This document shows, piece after piece, positions 8,711 to 18,876 of a DNA stretch of 64,000 bases; the stretch's first letter is position 1, and the number at the start of each line of letters is the position of its first letter. Origin of the DNA: Desulfobulbaceae bacterium (GTDB lineage Bacteria; Desulfobacterota; Desulfobulbia; Desulfobulbales; Desulfurivibrionaceae); assembly GCA_004332195.1 (NCBI GenBank), contig SJBG01000008.1, forward strand, positions 38,207 to 102,206, in the 5' to 3' direction. The translations under genes and the position numbers were made by a program. The notes under the pieces were generated by a model that made no database searches, had not been told where the DNA came from, and worked only from the letters and a program-made list of their open reading frames with translations.

Positions 8711-9859
8711 TTAACCTGCAACAGCCAGGAGAAGCTCAGTGGTGCGGACCATGGAATCCAGAGTGATTGATTCATCGGTGGTGTGAACATCGGTCATCCC
8801 GATGCCCAGAATGGCGGTGGGCCGGCCTCGGGCCCCGAAGATGTTGGCGTCACTGCCGCCGCCAGCCATGATGAAGCGCAAGGGGCGATTCAATTTCGCG
8901 GCCGCGGCCTGCAAACGCCGCAAAACCGGGGCACCTTCTTTAAGGCGCATACCGGGAAATTGCTCCTCCACCCGAAAGTCAAAATCGGCTTGACGACGAC
9001 CGGAACCAGGCGCGTCGGGAAGCAAAAAACCGTGCCGCTCAATGACCAGGCGCAGCTCATTCTCAATGGCGGCGGTATAACTGGCCAACTTTCTGGCGTT
9101 GTGGCTGCGCACCTCCCCCTCGAGCCGCACCAGTTCGGGAACGATATTGGTGGCCTGGCCGCCGGAGATCAGCCCGACATTGGCCGTGCTCTCATCATCC
9201 AAACGACCCAGGGGCAGGGCGGCCACGGCCAACGACGCCAACTTGATGGCATTGATACCGTTTTCGGGATGCAAACCGGCATGCGCGGCTAAACCTCGGA
9301 TCTCGGCCCTGAAGTGATTGGCGGCCGGGGCCGCAATCACCGCCAGATCGATCCCGGTGCTGTCCAGGGCATAGCCAAATCCGGCTCGCAATAGAGAAAA
9401 ATCGAAATTTTTGGCCCCCAAAAGACCGATTTCCTCGCAAGTGGTGAAAACAAACTCCAGAGGAACCAGCAAAGCGCCATCCTCCTTAAGGCTGCGGGCC
9501 ATTTCAATCAGCATCGCGATTCCAGCCTTGTCGTCGGCTCCCAGAATCGTCGCTCCGGCGCTGACAAAAGTATTACCGTTGCGGCGGACCTTGACCCCGG
9601 TGGCGGGCTCGACGGTATCCATATGGCAGTTGCAGAAAAAAGGGGGAGCCGCATGGTTTTGATCGCCAATGCGAATCACCAGGTTGCCGGTGTCGGAACC
9701 AGTGACGGTGGCAGAATTATCTTCAATAATTTCGGCATTGAACTCGGAAGCACACAAAGACCGCAGAAAAAGGGCCAGACGCCCCTCGCCCCGGGAGGGG
9801 CTGTCAATTTCACAAAGGCGGACAAAAATATCCGCCAGACGTTCTGGTTGCAAGGACAT
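8711..9859 (-). CDS. M20 family peptidase (PepT/PepT2-like aminotripeptidase)
   Basis: About 382 residues from the internal ATG at 9859 ('MSLQPERLADIF'); the track start at 9901 is a GTG giving 14 extra residues, and neither has a strong ribosome site. Dinuclear zinc peptidase of the M20/M28 clan. Metal ligands are visible in 'CNCHMDTVEP', 'ILGADDKAG', 'TTCEEIG' and 'LDSTG'. The dimerisation lid region contains 'SGGQATNIVP' and the C-terminal ligand lies near 'GGGSDANIF'. It probably acts on small peptides in the cytoplasm. Monocistronic; the parS site sits just downstream. The specific substrate cannot be read from sequence. Confidence 0.88.
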   Translation of the reverse strand: MSLQPERLADIFVRLCEIDSPSRGEGRLALFLRSLCASEFNAEIIEDNSATVTGSDTGNLVIRIGDQNHAAPPFFCNCHMDTVEPATGVKVRRNGNTFVSAGATILGADDKAGIAMLIEMARSLKEDGALLVPLEFVFTTCEEIGLLGAKNFDFSLLRAGFGYALDSTGIDLAVIAAPAANHFRAEIRGLAAHAGLHPENGINAIKLASLAVAALPLGRLDDESTANVGLISGGQATNIVPELVRLEGEVRSHNARKLASYTAAIENELRLVIERHGFLLPDAPGSGRRQADFDFRVEEQFPGMRLKEGAPVLRRLQAAAAKLNRPLRFIMAGGGSDANIFGARGRPTAILGIGMTDVHTTDESITLDSMVRTTELLLAVAG

Positions 9860-9901
9860 AAAAATCTCGTAACAGTTGATCAGCGCCCCATTTTTGCCCA
9901 C

Positions 9902-10461
9902 TTCGGTATCTGCGCTTACCTGAACTTCTCGAATACAACATCACCGGGAAAACGAGTCAAAACCGACACTTGGTAAAAGAGCGCGGTCCTCACCGCTAAC
10001 AAAGCGGTGGCCAGCGGCTGGTAGTGTGCCTTGTTAATCCCTCAAAAAGCACCCAAACACGGTGGACGAATCCGGATTTTTAACAACCTAAAAAGGCTGG
10101 AAAAGCGCAGGCTCCGAAAGGGGCGACAATGCGGCGCCAGTGAGCTTTCATCCCGAATCGGACAATTACCATAAAACGCGGAAAAAAAGCAAAAAAATCA
10201 GTAAAAAACGGAGACCCCCAGCCGAAATGGGAATCTCCAAATGGAAATCTCCTACTTGCCGTCTATTCATTTTTAAGACTACAATGTCGGGACAAATCGG
10301 TTTGGGTTGGGCCGAGGCTAAAAATCCGGCCAAAAGTCTAAAAATCCAAACGTGAGCACCCGATTTAAACGGGTCTTAGATCTGTATTCGGACTTTCAGT
10401 CTTTTTTCACAATCCACCGATTTTAATCGGTGGTTGTTAAACTTGATGCGGGTGGCAGTGG
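9902..10461. other. Intergenic region with several hairpins upstream of rnhA
   Basis: About 560 bp with no convincing gene; the 71-codon ORF at 10140 looks random. Three compact inverted repeats are visible: GGAGA...TCTCC with inner CCA/TGG (10210-10238), ACCCG-ATTTAAA-CGGGT (about 10358-10374) and CCACCGATT-TT-AATCGGTGG (10414-10433). The last sits 28 bp ahead of the rnhA ATG. The cluster could be a structured 5' leader, a small RNA or operator sites. Confidence 0.5.
10414..10433. promoter_or_regulatory. Perfect palindrome upstream of rnhA
   Basis: CCACCGATTTTAATCGGTGG, a 9-bp perfect inverted repeat with a 2-base centre, 28 bp before the rnhA start. Size and symmetry suit a dimeric repressor operator; as RNA the 2-base loop is too tight without fraying. 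Function not known. Confidence 0.5.
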
Positions 10462-11292
10462 ATGGCAACCAGGAAAAAATTTTATGCGGTGGCCAAAGGC
10501 CGAATGCCGGGGATTTATGCCGCTTGGTCTCTGGCCAAAGCTCAGGTTGATGGTTTCCCCGGAGCTTGTTATCAGGGGTTTGTCGATCAAGAGGAGGCGG
10601 AGAATTGGTTGACCAGGCAAGGCCCTCAACCCAAGGAGGTCACCGAGGTGACCAGTTCTCGATCAGCCGGGCCAAAAGTGAAGCCGGCAGGTCTTGCCTC
10701 TGGTGGGGGCAGAGACAGGGCGCCATCCGGCCAAGGGTCAAAAAAGGTTGAATTAAGGGATTCATGCCTCCCGCCTCAGGGTGAACCCCAAGCCAAAACC
10801 CCATCGGCTCCGGCGGGGAAGATTCTTATTTATACCGACGGTGGAGCTCAGGGCAATCCCGGACCAGGCGGCTATGGTGTTGTCCAGATTGTCAACGGGC
10901 AACGCCGGGAACTGGCCGGCGGTTACCGGCTTACTACCAATAATCGTATGGAGCTGATGGCCTGCATTGTCGCCCTGGCCGAGCTGGGGCGCTGCGATCA
11001 ACCCATCCAGCTTTTTTCCGACTCCGGCTATGTGGTCAATGGGATCAACAAGCGCTGGGCCCAGGGCTGGCGCCGACGGGGTTGGCGCAAAGCTGATGGC
11101 CGCCCCGCCCTTAATACCGACCTCTGGAGCCGCCTACTGGATCTGGAGGAGAGACTGACGGTAAAATTCAACTGGATCCGGGGTCATGCCGGCAATCCCC
11201 TCAATGAACGTTGCGACCAGTTGGCGGTGGCCATGGCCCGCCAACCCGGTCTGCCGGCGGATAGCGAGTATGAAAAACTTCTTCATCGCTAA
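10462..11292 (+). CDS. rnhA: Ribonuclease HI with N-terminal hybrid-binding domain
   Basis: 276 residues. Residues 1-48 form an RHBD (caulimovirus-VI-like) module ('KKFYAVAKGRMPGIYAAW', 'GACYQGFVDQEEAENWL') that binds RNA:DNA hybrids. A low-complexity linker of about 65 residues follows. From about residue 115 comes the RNase H fold with its acidic catalytic residues: D in 'IYTDGGAQGNPG', E in 'NNRMELMA', D in 'FSDSGYVV' and D in 'NERCDQLA'. It removes RNA from hybrids during replication and R-loop repair. The two-domain layout is more common in eukaryotic H1 and some bacteria than in E. coli RnhA. The gene is convergent with pyrC, with MITE copy C between them. Confidence 0.95.
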   Translation: MATRKKFYAVAKGRMPGIYAAWSLAKAQVDGFPGACYQGFVDQEEAENWLTRQGPQPKEVTEVTSSRSAGPKVKPAGLASGGGRDRAPSGQGSKKVELRDSCLPPQGEPQAKTPSAPAGKILIYTDGGAQGNPGPGGYGVVQIVNGQRRELAGGYRLTTNNRMELMACIVALAELGRCDQPIQLFSDSGYVVNGINKRWAQGWRRRGWRKADGRPALNTDLWSRLLDLEERLTVKFNWIRGHAGNPLNERCDQLAVAMARQPGLPADSEYEKLLHR

Positions 11293-11300
11293 CAACATTA

Positions 11301-11441
11301 TGCTACCTTGAAAAATTAGCTATTTTGTTCGAACTCAAGGCATGCGAAAAAAATTACCGCAGACATATGGTTGATATTCCGAGGATAATTTTTTGAGCAT
11401 AACGCAGAAATCGGGCGAAAGAGCAATTTTTCAAGATGGCC
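11301..11441 (+). repeat. MITE-like element, copy C
   Basis: 141 bp, flanked by direct repeat ATTA (11297-11300 and 11442-11445). The first base of the left end is T instead of G. It lies 8 bp past the rnhA stop in the convergent rnhA/pyrC gap and could serve as a two-way terminator. Confidence 0.9.
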
Positions 11442-11508
11442 ATTATAGTTTCACGGGAATCTTATTGTGTGTTGCTAGAGGGTTATGCCTTAGGTTGTCC
11501 ATCCAAAA

Positions 11509-12864
11509 TTAACAATGCCCAATTTTGAATTGGGGATCCCCGGGATCCCGCCAGGTGATGCGACCGTCCATAATGGTCAGGACGGCCTTACCTTCCATTT
11601 CCCAGGCGGAAAATGGCGAGTTCTGGCTGCGGGACTGGTTGTTTTCGGGCCGGAAGATAAACCTGCGTTGGGGATCAATCAAGGTTAGGTCCGCGGGCTC
11701 ACCCACCGCCAGTTGTCCACCGGGCACTCCGAGAATCCCGGCGGGATTGCGGGATAACAATTCCACTAGGCGCAAGGGCGTGATTAGCCCTTCCCGGACC
11801 AGGACCAGAGTGAGGGGTACGGCACTCTCCAAACCGATGATTCCGTTGGCGGCAAGATCAAACTCCAGCTCTTTTTCCAAGCCACTGTGAGGGGCGTGAT
11901 CGGTGGCCACGGCATCAAGAGTACCGTCGGCCAGGGCCGCGCGGATGGCGGCGACATCGGTGGCGGTGCGCAGGGGTGGGTTCATTTTGGCCATGGTGTC
12001 ATAAAGTCCCACCGCTTCTTCGGTCAGCGTGAAGTAATGGGGCGCGGTTTCGGCCGTAATCGATACCCCCTGACTTTTGGCCCGGCGGATCAAATCCACC
12101 GCTTCGGCCGTGCTGACATGGGCGATATGCAGGGGTCGTCCGGTATATTGAGCCAGAGCCAAATCTCGATAAACCATGATCTCTTCCGCCACTCGGGGTA
12201 TGCCCCGCAAACCCAAGCGGGTGGAAACTATTCCCTCATTCATCACCCCGTTGCGACTCAGGCTTGCCTCCTCGGCATGGCTGATCACTAAGAGCCGGTG
12301 GTCACCGGCATACTCCAGGGCCCGGCGCATCAATTGGCTATCGCTAACTGGCCGACCATCATCGCTGAGGGCCCGCACACCGGCCCGGCGCATTTCACCA
12401 AAGGGAGCCAGGGTCTCGCCCCGGCCACCCAAACTGATTGACCCCACCGGATAAACTCTGGCTGCCGCCCCCACTGCCGCCGCCATAATCAGGCGAGTAA
12501 CCTCAGGGCTATCGTTAATCGGGCGGGTATTGGGCATGCAGGCCACCGCGGTAAACCCCCCCGCCGCCGCCGCCATGGTCCCAGTGGCAATGGTCTCTTT
12601 GTGTTCATCGCCGGGTTCGCGGAGATGAACATGGATGTCGACCAAGCCAGGGGTCAGCCAGAATCCCCGCGCGTCAATCCGCCATAAATCATCTAGTCGA
12701 GCCAAAGCGCCCAAATCGGTGGCAAGGCGACCCTGGTTGAACTCTCCCGCCGCCACCGCTGCTATTTTTCCCTCCCGCACCCAAACATAGCCCGTAGCGT
12801 CCAGGCCGGAAGCCGGGTCAAGCAGGCGGGCGTTTTCCAACAAAATCGACGAATTGCTAGACAT
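11509..12864 (-). CDS. pyrC: Dihydroorotase (class I, PyrC)
   Basis: 451 residues, class I amidohydrolase length. Cyclises carbamoyl-aspartate to dihydroorotate, step 3 of pyrimidine synthesis. Zinc-site motifs: 'DIHVHLREPG' (metal histidines and carbamoyl-Asp binding), 'ISHAEE', 'HIAHVSTAE' and the catalytic Asp in 'ATDHAPH'. It lies 39 bp downstream of pyrB on the same strand, so the pair is almost certainly co-transcribed. In several bacteria class I PyrC and PyrB form a complex. The C-terminus is slightly extended with a Ser/Asn/Gln-rich patch ('FRPENNQSRSQNSPFS'). Confidence 0.96.
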   Translation of the reverse strand: MSSNSSILLENARLLDPASGLDATGYVWVREGKIAAVAAGEFNQGRLATDLGALARLDDLWRIDARGFWLTPGLVDIHVHLREPGDEHKETIATGTMAAAAGGFTAVACMPNTRPINDSPEVTRLIMAAAVGAAARVYPVGSISLGGRGETLAPFGEMRRAGVRALSDDGRPVSDSQLMRRALEYAGDHRLLVISHAEEASLSRNGVMNEGIVSTRLGLRGIPRVAEEIMVYRDLALAQYTGRPLHIAHVSTAEAVDLIRRAKSQGVSITAETAPHYFTLTEEAVGLYDTMAKMNPPLRTATDVAAIRAALADGTLDAVATDHAPHSGLEKELEFDLAANGIIGLESAVPLTLVLVREGLITPLRLVELLSRNPAGILGVPGGQLAVGEPADLTLIDPQRRFIFRPENNQSRSQNSPFSAWEMEGKAVLTIMDGRITWRDPGDPQFKIGHC

Positions 12865-12903
12865 TTTCTCCCCATCTCCGGTTATTCATCGCAAGATGAA
12901 TCA

Positions 12904-13830
12904 TCATCCTGCGACCAGGTACAACAGCGCCATCCGCACCGCCACACCGTTGGTCACCTGATCAAGAATCACTGAACGGGAACCATCGGCCAGGGCTGGA
13001 GTCAGTTCCACTCCGCGGTTAACAGGGCCGGGGTGCATGATGATCGCATCAGGTCGAGCCAGGGCCATGAGCTCTGGCGTGATCCCGTAAAAAATGGCGT
13101 ACTCCCGCAGAGACGGGAGCAAGGGGTCAAACTGGCGCTCCTGCTGCACCCGCAGAGCCATAACCACATCGGCATCAGCCACCGCCGCCCGCACCGAGGA
13201 ACAAACCATCGCCCCCATAGCGGCAACGCCTGGCGGCATTAAGGTGGCTGGCCCGGCCACCCGCACCTCCGCCCCCATTTTGCTGAAGCCGATAATGTTG
13301 GAATGAGCCACCCGACTATGAGTGATATCACCAATAATTGCCACCTTCAGGCCCTGAATCCGACCCTTGTGCTCCCGCACCGTCATCAGGTCAAGCAAGG
13401 CCTGACTGGGATGCTCATGGGCGCCGTCCCCGGCGTTGATCACCGAAGCCTTGACATGGCGGGCCAGCAAACCGGGCACCCCGGAACGAGAGTGACGAAT
13501 GATGATACAATCCGGGTTCATGGCGGCTAGGTTGCGGGCCGTATCCACCAGAGTCTCCCCCTTAACCGCACTACTATCGACGCTGGAGATACTAAAAGTA
13601 TCGGCGCTCAGCCGCTTAGCGGCAATTTCAAAGGAAAGGCGGGTGCGGGTGGAAGGCTCAAAGAAGAGATTGATCACCGTCTTACCCCGCAGAGTCGGCA
13701 CTTTCTTGATCGAGCGCTGCGAAATTTCCTTAAAGGATTCGGCGGTTTGCAAAATAAGCTCAATATCATCGACGCTCAGGTCGGCCAGACCCAGAATATG
13801 ACGGCGGGAAAAGGTATGCGCGTCGCTCAT
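12904..13830 (-). CDS. pyrB: Aspartate carbamoyltransferase catalytic subunit
   Basis: 308 residues, standard for the catalytic chain. It condenses carbamoyl phosphate with aspartate, the committed step of pyrimidine synthesis. The carbamoyl-phosphate loop '[12 protein letters not shown]' and the '[11 protein letters not shown]' motif are intact, and 'GPVNRGVE' closes the aspartate site. No pyrI regulatory subunit is present nearby. The gene is 46 bp downstream of lepB and just ahead of pyrC, giving a likely lepB-pyrB-pyrC transcription unit. Confidence 0.97.
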   Translation of the reverse strand: MSDAHTFSRRHILGLADLSVDDIELILQTAESFKEISQRSIKKVPTLRGKTVINLFFEPSTRTRLSFEIAAKRLSADTFSISSVDSSAVKGETLVDTARNLAAMNPDCIIIRHSRSGVPGLLARHVKASVINAGDGAHEHPSQALLDLMTVREHKGRIQGLKVAIIGDITHSRVAHSNIIGFSKMGAEVRVAGPATLMPPGVAAMGAMVCSSVRAAVADADVVMALRVQQERQFDPLLPSLREYAIFYGITPELMALARPDAIIMHPGPVNRGVELTPALADGSRSVILDQVTNGVAVRMALLYLVAG

Positions 13831-13876
13831 GTTCAGTCACCCGGCCCTACGCCCAACTTTTCGTTCGATACTTCGC

Positions 13877-14545
13877 TCAACCCCCACTCACCCCGCCACC
13901 CGATCCGCCAATGATTCTCTGACCCAGGCGCGACCAGCGTACCCTGCTCTCTTCCCAATCCCAAGACCAATAAAGGACAAAGGCCCGGCCCTTCAGAGCC
14001 CGGGTCTCCACCGTGCCCCAAAAGCGACTGTCGAGACTGTTGTCCCGATTATCACCCAAGACGAACATCTCTCCCGGCCCCACCGTCAACGGTTCCAGGT
14101 TGTCCCGGGGCTGCTGGGCGGCAGGATAGATCTTCGGATCGAGAAACATCGCCCAAGGATCATCCAGGGGGACACCGTCAACATAAACCGTTTTATCGCG
14201 AATTGCCACGGTCTCGCCGGGTAGAGCGATCACCCGCTTAATATAGTTCTGGGAGGGATCAAGGGGAAATCTGAAGACCACCACGTCATGACGCCGAGGC
14301 TCGCCCAGATTGACCCAGACTTCGCCGCTGAAAGGGTTGCGAATACCGTAAGCAAATTTGCTGACCAGCAGATGATCGCCGATCAGAAGGGAGGGTTTCA
14401 TCGAGCCGGAAGGAATTTTAAAGGCCTGAACGACAAAGGTGCGAATAAACAAGGCCAGGATCAGGGCGATCACGATGGCCTCGGCATATTCCCGAAAAAC
14501 CGACTTCCGGCCGAGGTCATTTTTGCTGGTAATGTTAGTGGCCAA
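13877..14545 (-). CDS. lepB: Signal peptidase I
   Basis: 222 residues. One N-terminal membrane anchor ('YAEAIVIALILALFIRTFVV') is followed by the S26 serine/lysine dyad: Ser48 in 'PSGSMKPSL' and Lys103 in 'YIKRVIALPGE'. Box E 'GDNRDNSLDSRFWG' is also present. It removes Sec and Tat signal peptides at the outer face of the inner membrane. It lies downstream of secB and upstream of pyrB. The short single-anchor form is normal outside Enterobacteria. No defects seen. Confidence 0.96.
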   Translation of the reverse strand: MATNITSKNDLGRKSVFREYAEAIVIALILALFIRTFVVQAFKIPSGSMKPSLLIGDHLLVSKFAYGIRNPFSGEVWVNLGEPRRHDVVVFRFPLDPSQNYIKRVIALPGETVAIRDKTVYVDGVPLDDPWAMFLDPKIYPAAQQPRDNLEPLTVGPGEMFVLGDNRDNSLDSRFWGTVETRALKGRAFVLYWSWDWEESRVRWSRLGQRIIGGSGGGVSGG

Positions 14546-14694
14546 GTTTAGCTCCTATAATCCTCTTTTGCGCTTGTAAAACCACCGACTGGGCTACCGG
14601 CCTGCTGGGCGGACGGCGATATTAATTGTTTTGGTGACGCGGCCCCCGGCGCTGCGCGCAGGCCGGGCGACCCCAACCCTGTCGACGACGCCAC

Positions 14695-15243
14695 TCATTG
14701 TTTTGGTGGCTCGGCTCTCTCTTCTGGTTGCTTGCGGTTATTTTCGTACAGGGCCAGAAAGTTGATCGGGTCTATCAAGAAAGGCATAAATCCGCCGTCC
14801 ACCGTGGCCTGACTGATGATTTGCCGGGTGAATGGGAAGAGCAAGGCCGGACATTCCACCGCCAACACCGCCGGAAGGTGGGCGACCGGTATATTCTGGA
14901 GCAGAAAAACTCCACCGTGCTCCAACTCGACGATGAACATGGTTTGGCCATTCTTGTTATTGCTTACTTTGGCCGTAATCGCCATCATCACCTCATAATG
15001 ATTATCGCCCTCCAGTTTGCGGTTTTGCAGCTTCACCTGAACATCGGCCTTGGGGTCCGCTCCCTGCTCGAGAAAAACATCCGGGGCACCGGGATTTTCA
15101 AAGGAAAGGTCTTTAACGTACATCTTTTGGATGCGAAACACCGGAACCCCTTCCCGGTTCCGTCCTTCCGGCTGTCCCGCCGCCGATCCCGTTGCCTGAC
15201 CCGTTGCCTGACCCGTTGCTCCGCCCGTCTTTGCTTCACTCAT
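14695..15243 (-). CDS. secB: Protein-export chaperone SecB
   Basis: 182 residues from the ATG at 15243, which has an AAAGGAGACG site; the longer track ORF (to 15402) is rejected on that ground. SecB tetramers hold preproteins unfolded for SecA. The conserved core ('RIQKMYVKDLSFENPGAP', 'LQNIP', 'ALLFPFTRQIISQATVDGGF', 'IDPINFLALY') is complete. The N-terminus carries a low-complexity stretch with repeats ATGQ-ATGQ-ATGS encoded by direct DNA repeats (TTGCCTGACCCG). Next gene downstream is lepB, so two export functions are neighbours. Confidence 0.95.
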   Translation of the reverse strand: MSEAKTGGATGQATGQATGSAAGQPEGRNREGVPVFRIQKMYVKDLSFENPGAPDVFLEQGADPKADVQVKLQNRKLEGDNHYEVMMAITAKVSNNKNGQTMFIVELEHGGVFLLQNIPVAHLPAVLAVECPALLFPFTRQIISQATVDGGFMPFLIDPINFLALYENNRKQPEERAEPPKQ

Positions 15244-15477
15244 TTTTTCGTCTCCTTTTTGCTGTATAACGAAATTGAAGGAACTGTTCAGGAGCACCCA
15301 TTTTGTCCCATTGCGGCCTTCCCAAATAGCACAGGTATGCTTCGAAGTTCTATGCGACTGGAATAAACCCGGGAATATAGTCAATACCAGGCGAAAAGCC
15401 AAGCCGGTTAATTCAGCCCCGCCTGGGCTGAATTGGGCAACCGCCCCCCGGCGATCAGCATTCCGTTTATCGCTTTA

Positions 15478-15618
15478 GGCCACCTTGAAAAATTGCTCTT
15501 TCGCCCGATTTCTGCGTTGTGCTCAAAAAATTATCCTCGGAATATCAACCATATGCCTGCGGTATTTTTTTCGCGTGCCTTGAGATCGAACAAAACAGCT
15601 AATTTTTCAAGGTAAACC
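15478..15618 (-). repeat. MITE-like element, copy D
   Basis: 141 bp in reverse orientation, with perfect 4-bp flanking direct repeat TTTA (15474-15477 and 15619-15622). It starts 5 bp past the uvrA stop and lies between uvrA and secB. One end reads GGTAAACC instead of GATAGCC. Confidence 0.92.
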
Positions 15619-15623
15619 TTTAA

Positions 15624-18600
15624 TCAGTTCAGTAAGGGCCGCAGATAGCGACCGGTATGGGATTCAGAACATGCGGCGACCTCCTCCGGGGTTCCGACAA
15701 CCACCACCTGACCACCACCGTCTCCGCCTTCCGGCCCCAAATCAATAACATAATCGGCGGTCTTGATCGCATCCAGATTGTGCTCAATGACCACCACGGT
15801 ATTGCCGCTCGCCACCAGGCGATTTAAAACATGGAGCAAATGTTTGATATCGGCAGGATGCAGGCCGGTGGTCGGCTCATCCAGAATGTACAGGGTGCGC
15901 CCGGTCTGGCGTTTACTCAACTCCCGGGCAAGCTTTATTCTTTGGGCCTCGCCGCCGGACAAGCTCACCGAGGACTGACCCAGGGGAAGATAGCCCAGAC
16001 CCACATCAAATAAGGTCAAAAGCTTGTGGTAAACAGCCGGGATCGCCCGGAAAAATTCCACCCCCTCCTCCACCGTCATCGCCAGCACCGCGGCAATATT
16101 TTTGCCCTTGTAATGAATGTCCAGGGTGTCTTCGTTGTAGCGTCGCCCCCGGCAGGTTTCACAGGTAACATAAAGGTCGGGCAGAAAATGCATGGCGATT
16201 TTAATCACCCCGTCTCCCTCACAGGCCGCACAACGGCCACCCTTGAGATTGAAGCTGAACCGGCCCGGCTTGTAACCGCGAACCCGGGCTTCCGGCAGGC
16301 GGGCAAAAAGCTCGCGCACCGGCGTCAGCACCCCGGTATAGGTGGCGGGGTTGGAACGAGGAGTGCGACCAATGGGCCCCTGATCGATATCAATAACCTT
16401 ATCAATGTGCTTAAGACCAGTAAAACTCCGATGCGCCCCCGGTGTTTCCCTGGCCTGATAAAGATGGCGAGCTGCCGCCTTAAACAGGGTTTCAGTGACC
16501 AAGGTACTCTTACCTGAACCGGAAACCCCGGTGACACAGGTAAAAAGCCCCAAAGGTATCCCCACTGTGATCGCTTGTAAGTTGTTGGCTTTGGCCCCAT
16601 TGACGCGCAGCCACGCACTTTTTTTGCCGATCGGTCGCCGCCGGGCCGGGACCTCAATGGCCAGACGACCGCTAAGATAGCCCCCGGTCTGGGAGTTTTC
16701 CGTCACTAACAACCCGGCGACATCACCGCTATAAACCACCTGACCCCCGTGAACTCCCGCCCCGGGCCCCATATCCAGAACATGGTCAGCGGCCCTGATG
16801 GTATCCTCGTCATGCTCAACCACAATCACCGTGTTGCCCAGGTCGCGCAGACGCAACAGGGTATTGATCAGACGCCGGTTATCGCGCTGGTGCAGACCAA
16901 TGCTGGGTTCGTCAAGAATATAGAGGACCCCGGCCAGGCTGGAGCCAATTTGTGAGGCCAGGCGAATCCGCTGGGCCTCGCCGCCGGAAAGGGTGGAAGC
17001 CCGCCGCTCCAGACTGATATAGTCCAGGCCGACCCCCTTAAGAAAAACCAGGCGATCGTTGATTTCCTTGATGATCCGCCCGGCAACGGGGGCCTCCCCC
17101 GGGGAAAACTCGAGGGCGGCCAGGGCGGCCAGCAGCTGGGCGATACTCAAGGCGCAAAGCTGGTCAATGGACCAGGAACCGACCCGCACCGCCAAGGCCT
17201 CCGGCCGCAATCGGGCCCCATGACAAGCCGGGCAGGGCTGTTCGTTCATGTATTGCTCCAACTCCTCCCGCACCGCCCCCGACTCGGTTTCAAGATAACG
17301 CCGGGCCAGTTGCGGCAAAATCCCGGCAAAGGGTTGACGATGACTACGCCGACGACGAAAACGACTGTAGCTGAAGTTGATCGGCACATCGCCGCTGCCA
17401 TCCAGGATTATTCTCTTAATCTTCTCGGGTAGCTTAGCAAAAGGCTGGTCCGGATCGAAATCATAATGTTCGGCCAATGCGCTGATCAAGGCGGCCACAT
17501 AAGTGGATGAGCCGCGAGCGCGCCAGGGAACCAGGGCCCCCTGACGCAGGCTGAGACTCGGGTCGGGCACCACGCGTTGAGGATCGAACACCTGCTTGAT
17601 TCCCAAGCCGCCGCACGCCACGCAGGCACCCTTGGGGTTGTTGAAAGAGAAGAGCTGGGGGCTAAGTTCCGGCAGGCTGTGACCACAGCCGGCACAGGCG
17701 GCCAGTTCGCTGAATAACCGTTCGTTGCCCGCATCGCCGGCGACCGGCAGGTCGGGAAAATTAACCAGCAGGCGGCCTTCCGCCAACCTAACGGCCGTGC
17801 TTACCGAATCGGTTAAACGTCGGGCCATATCCGATTGCTGATCAACCGAATCGGCTAAACGTCGAGTCGTCTCCCTTTGCTGATCAACGGTTACATCTTC
17901 CTGTTTGCGCTTATGTTCAACCGGGATCATGCTCGCTTTCGCGACGGCGAGGTTCCTTGCCAAGCGCGTTCCGGTCACGTCCCGACGCTCAACCTGCTCG
18001 GTCGCTAGCTGCCGCTCACCCGCCCGCTGATTATTAGTCGCTACCGTCTTGATCACCAGGCGATCGACCACCGCGGCAATATGATGCTTTTTGGTCTTGC
18101 TCAGGCTGATTTCCTGATCCAAGCCCATGATTTTGCCGTCGATTCGGACTCGGACAAAGCCGTCCCGGCGTAAACGCTGCAAAACCGCCTGATGCTCTCC
18201 CTTTTGGCCATCCACCAGCGGGGCCAAAAGAACCATCCTGGTGCCCTCGGGATAACCCAGCAGGGTTTTTACCATATCCTGGACCGACTGGGGCCGGATG
18301 GACTCACCACAATGGGGACAATGAGGACGACCCACCCGGGCGAAAAGCAGGCGCAGGTGATCGTAAATCTCGGTGATAGTCCCCACCGTGGAGCGCGGAT
18401 TGCGGCTGGTGGTCCGTTGCTCGATCGACACCGCCGGCGACAAGCCCTCCAGCAGATCGACCTCCGGCTTATCCATCTGGCCTAAAAATTGGCGGGCGTA
18501 GGTGGAAAGTGACTCAACGTAGCGCCGCTGACCCTCGGCGTAAAGGGTGTCAAAGGCCAGCGACGACTTACCGGAGCCGGATAAACCGCTGAAGACCACC

Positions 18601-18683
18601 AGCCGGTTACGGGGCAGATCGACATCGATATTTCGCAGATTATGCATCCGAGCGCCCCGGATGCGAAGATATTGTGGTTCCAT
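15624..18683 (-). CDS. uvrA: Excinuclease ABC subunit A, with an unusual insertion
   Basis: 1,019 residues against about 940 in the family. Damage-recognition ATPase of nucleotide excision repair; partners UvrB (not in window) and UvrC (36597-38471). Two ABC modules are intact: Walker A '[13 protein letters not shown]' and '[11 protein letters not shown]', signatures '[13 protein letters not shown]' and '[13 protein letters not shown]'. Zinc fingers include 'CAGCGHS...CVACGG' and 'CAACEGDG...CETCRG'. After 'VVDRLVIK' (about residue 210) a 60-75 residue polar insert appears, ending in the duplicated motif '[17 protein letters not shown]'. That motif is encoded by a 42-bp direct repeat at 17803-17886. 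The insert lies in the UvrB-binding/insertion-domain neighbourhood, so it probably loops out without killing function. Confidence 0.96.
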   Translation of the reverse strand: MEPQYLRIRGARMHNLRNIDVDLPRNRLVVFSGLSGSGKSSLAFDTLYAEGQRRYVESLSTYARQFLGQMDKPEVDLLEGLSPAVSIEQRTTSRNPRSTVGTITEIYDHLRLLFARVGRPHCPHCGESIRPQSVQDMVKTLLGYPEGTRMVLLAPLVDGQKGEHQAVLQRLRRDGFVRVRIDGKIMGLDQEISLSKTKKHHIAAVVDRLVIKTVATNNQRAGERQLATEQVERRDVTGTRLARNLAVAKASMIPVEHKRKQEDVTVDQQRETTRRLADSVDQQSDMARRLTDSVSTAVRLAEGRLLVNFPDLPVAGDAGNERLFSELAACAGCGHSLPELSPQLFSFNNPKGACVACGGLGIKQVFDPQRVVPDPSLSLRQGALVPWRARGSSTYVAALISALAEHYDFDPDQPFAKLPEKIKRIILDGSGDVPINFSYSRFRRRRSHRQPFAGILPQLARRYLETESGAVREELEQYMNEQPCPACHGARLRPEALAVRVGSWSIDQLCALSIAQLLAALAALEFSPGEAPVAGRIIKEINDRLVFLKGVGLDYISLERRASTLSGGEAQRIRLASQIGSSLAGVLYILDEPSIGLHQRDNRRLINTLLRLRDLGNTVIVVEHDEDTIRAADHVLDMGPGAGVHGGQVVYSGDVAGLLVTENSQTGGYLSGRLAIEVPARRRPIGKKSAWLRVNGAKANNLQAITVGIPLGLFTCVTGVSGSGKSTLVTETLFKAAARHLYQARETPGAHRSFTGLKHIDKVIDIDQGPIGRTPRSNPATYTGVLTPVRELFARLPEARVRGYKPGRFSFNLKGGRCAACEGDGVIKIAMHFLPDLYVTCETCRGRRYNEDTLDIHYKGKNIAAVLAMTVEEGVEFFRAIPAVYHKLLTLFDVGLGYLPLGQSSVSLSGGEAQRIKLARELSKRQTGRTLYILDEPTTGLHPADIKHLLHVLNRLVASGNTVVVIEHNLDAIKTADYVIDLGPEGGDGGGQVVVVGTPEEVAACSESHTGRYLRPLLN
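17803..17886 (-). repeat. 42-bp tandem duplication within uvrA
   Basis: Two adjacent 42-bp units, each beginning ACCGAATCGG and ending TTGCTGATCA, differing at several internal positions. In frame it duplicates the segment that corresponds to the normal 'QRLAES' helix of UvrA. Confidence 0.9.
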
Positions 18684-18757
18684 GCAAAAAAGTCCGCTTA
18701 AAAGATAATTACCGCACCGTCATCAAGCGTAGCTGAAAATGATTGGCAGAATGCTCC

Positions 18758-18800
18758 AAAAAATAAAGCAGGCCCGATAATTCGAACCTGCTTTATTTTT
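18758..18800 (-). terminator. Strong terminator after the dsr operon
   Basis: A 13-bp perfect stem (AAAATAAAGCAGG with CCTGCTTTATTTT) and a 14-base loop, with A/T runs on both sides so it can work in both directions. It lies between the dsrP end and the uvrA start and should stop dsr read-through into uvrA. Confidence 0.88.
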
Positions 18801-18876
18801 GCGGCCATAGTGTCATATCGTTTAAGCGGTCACCTTTGTTAACAACCCACAACCGGTCTAAACAAATAGCCCTAAA

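Noticed and set aside
10140-10355. 71-codon ORF upstream of rnhA
   Set aside because: Lys/Ser/Pro-rich random-looking peptide crossed by a hairpin, no ribosome site.
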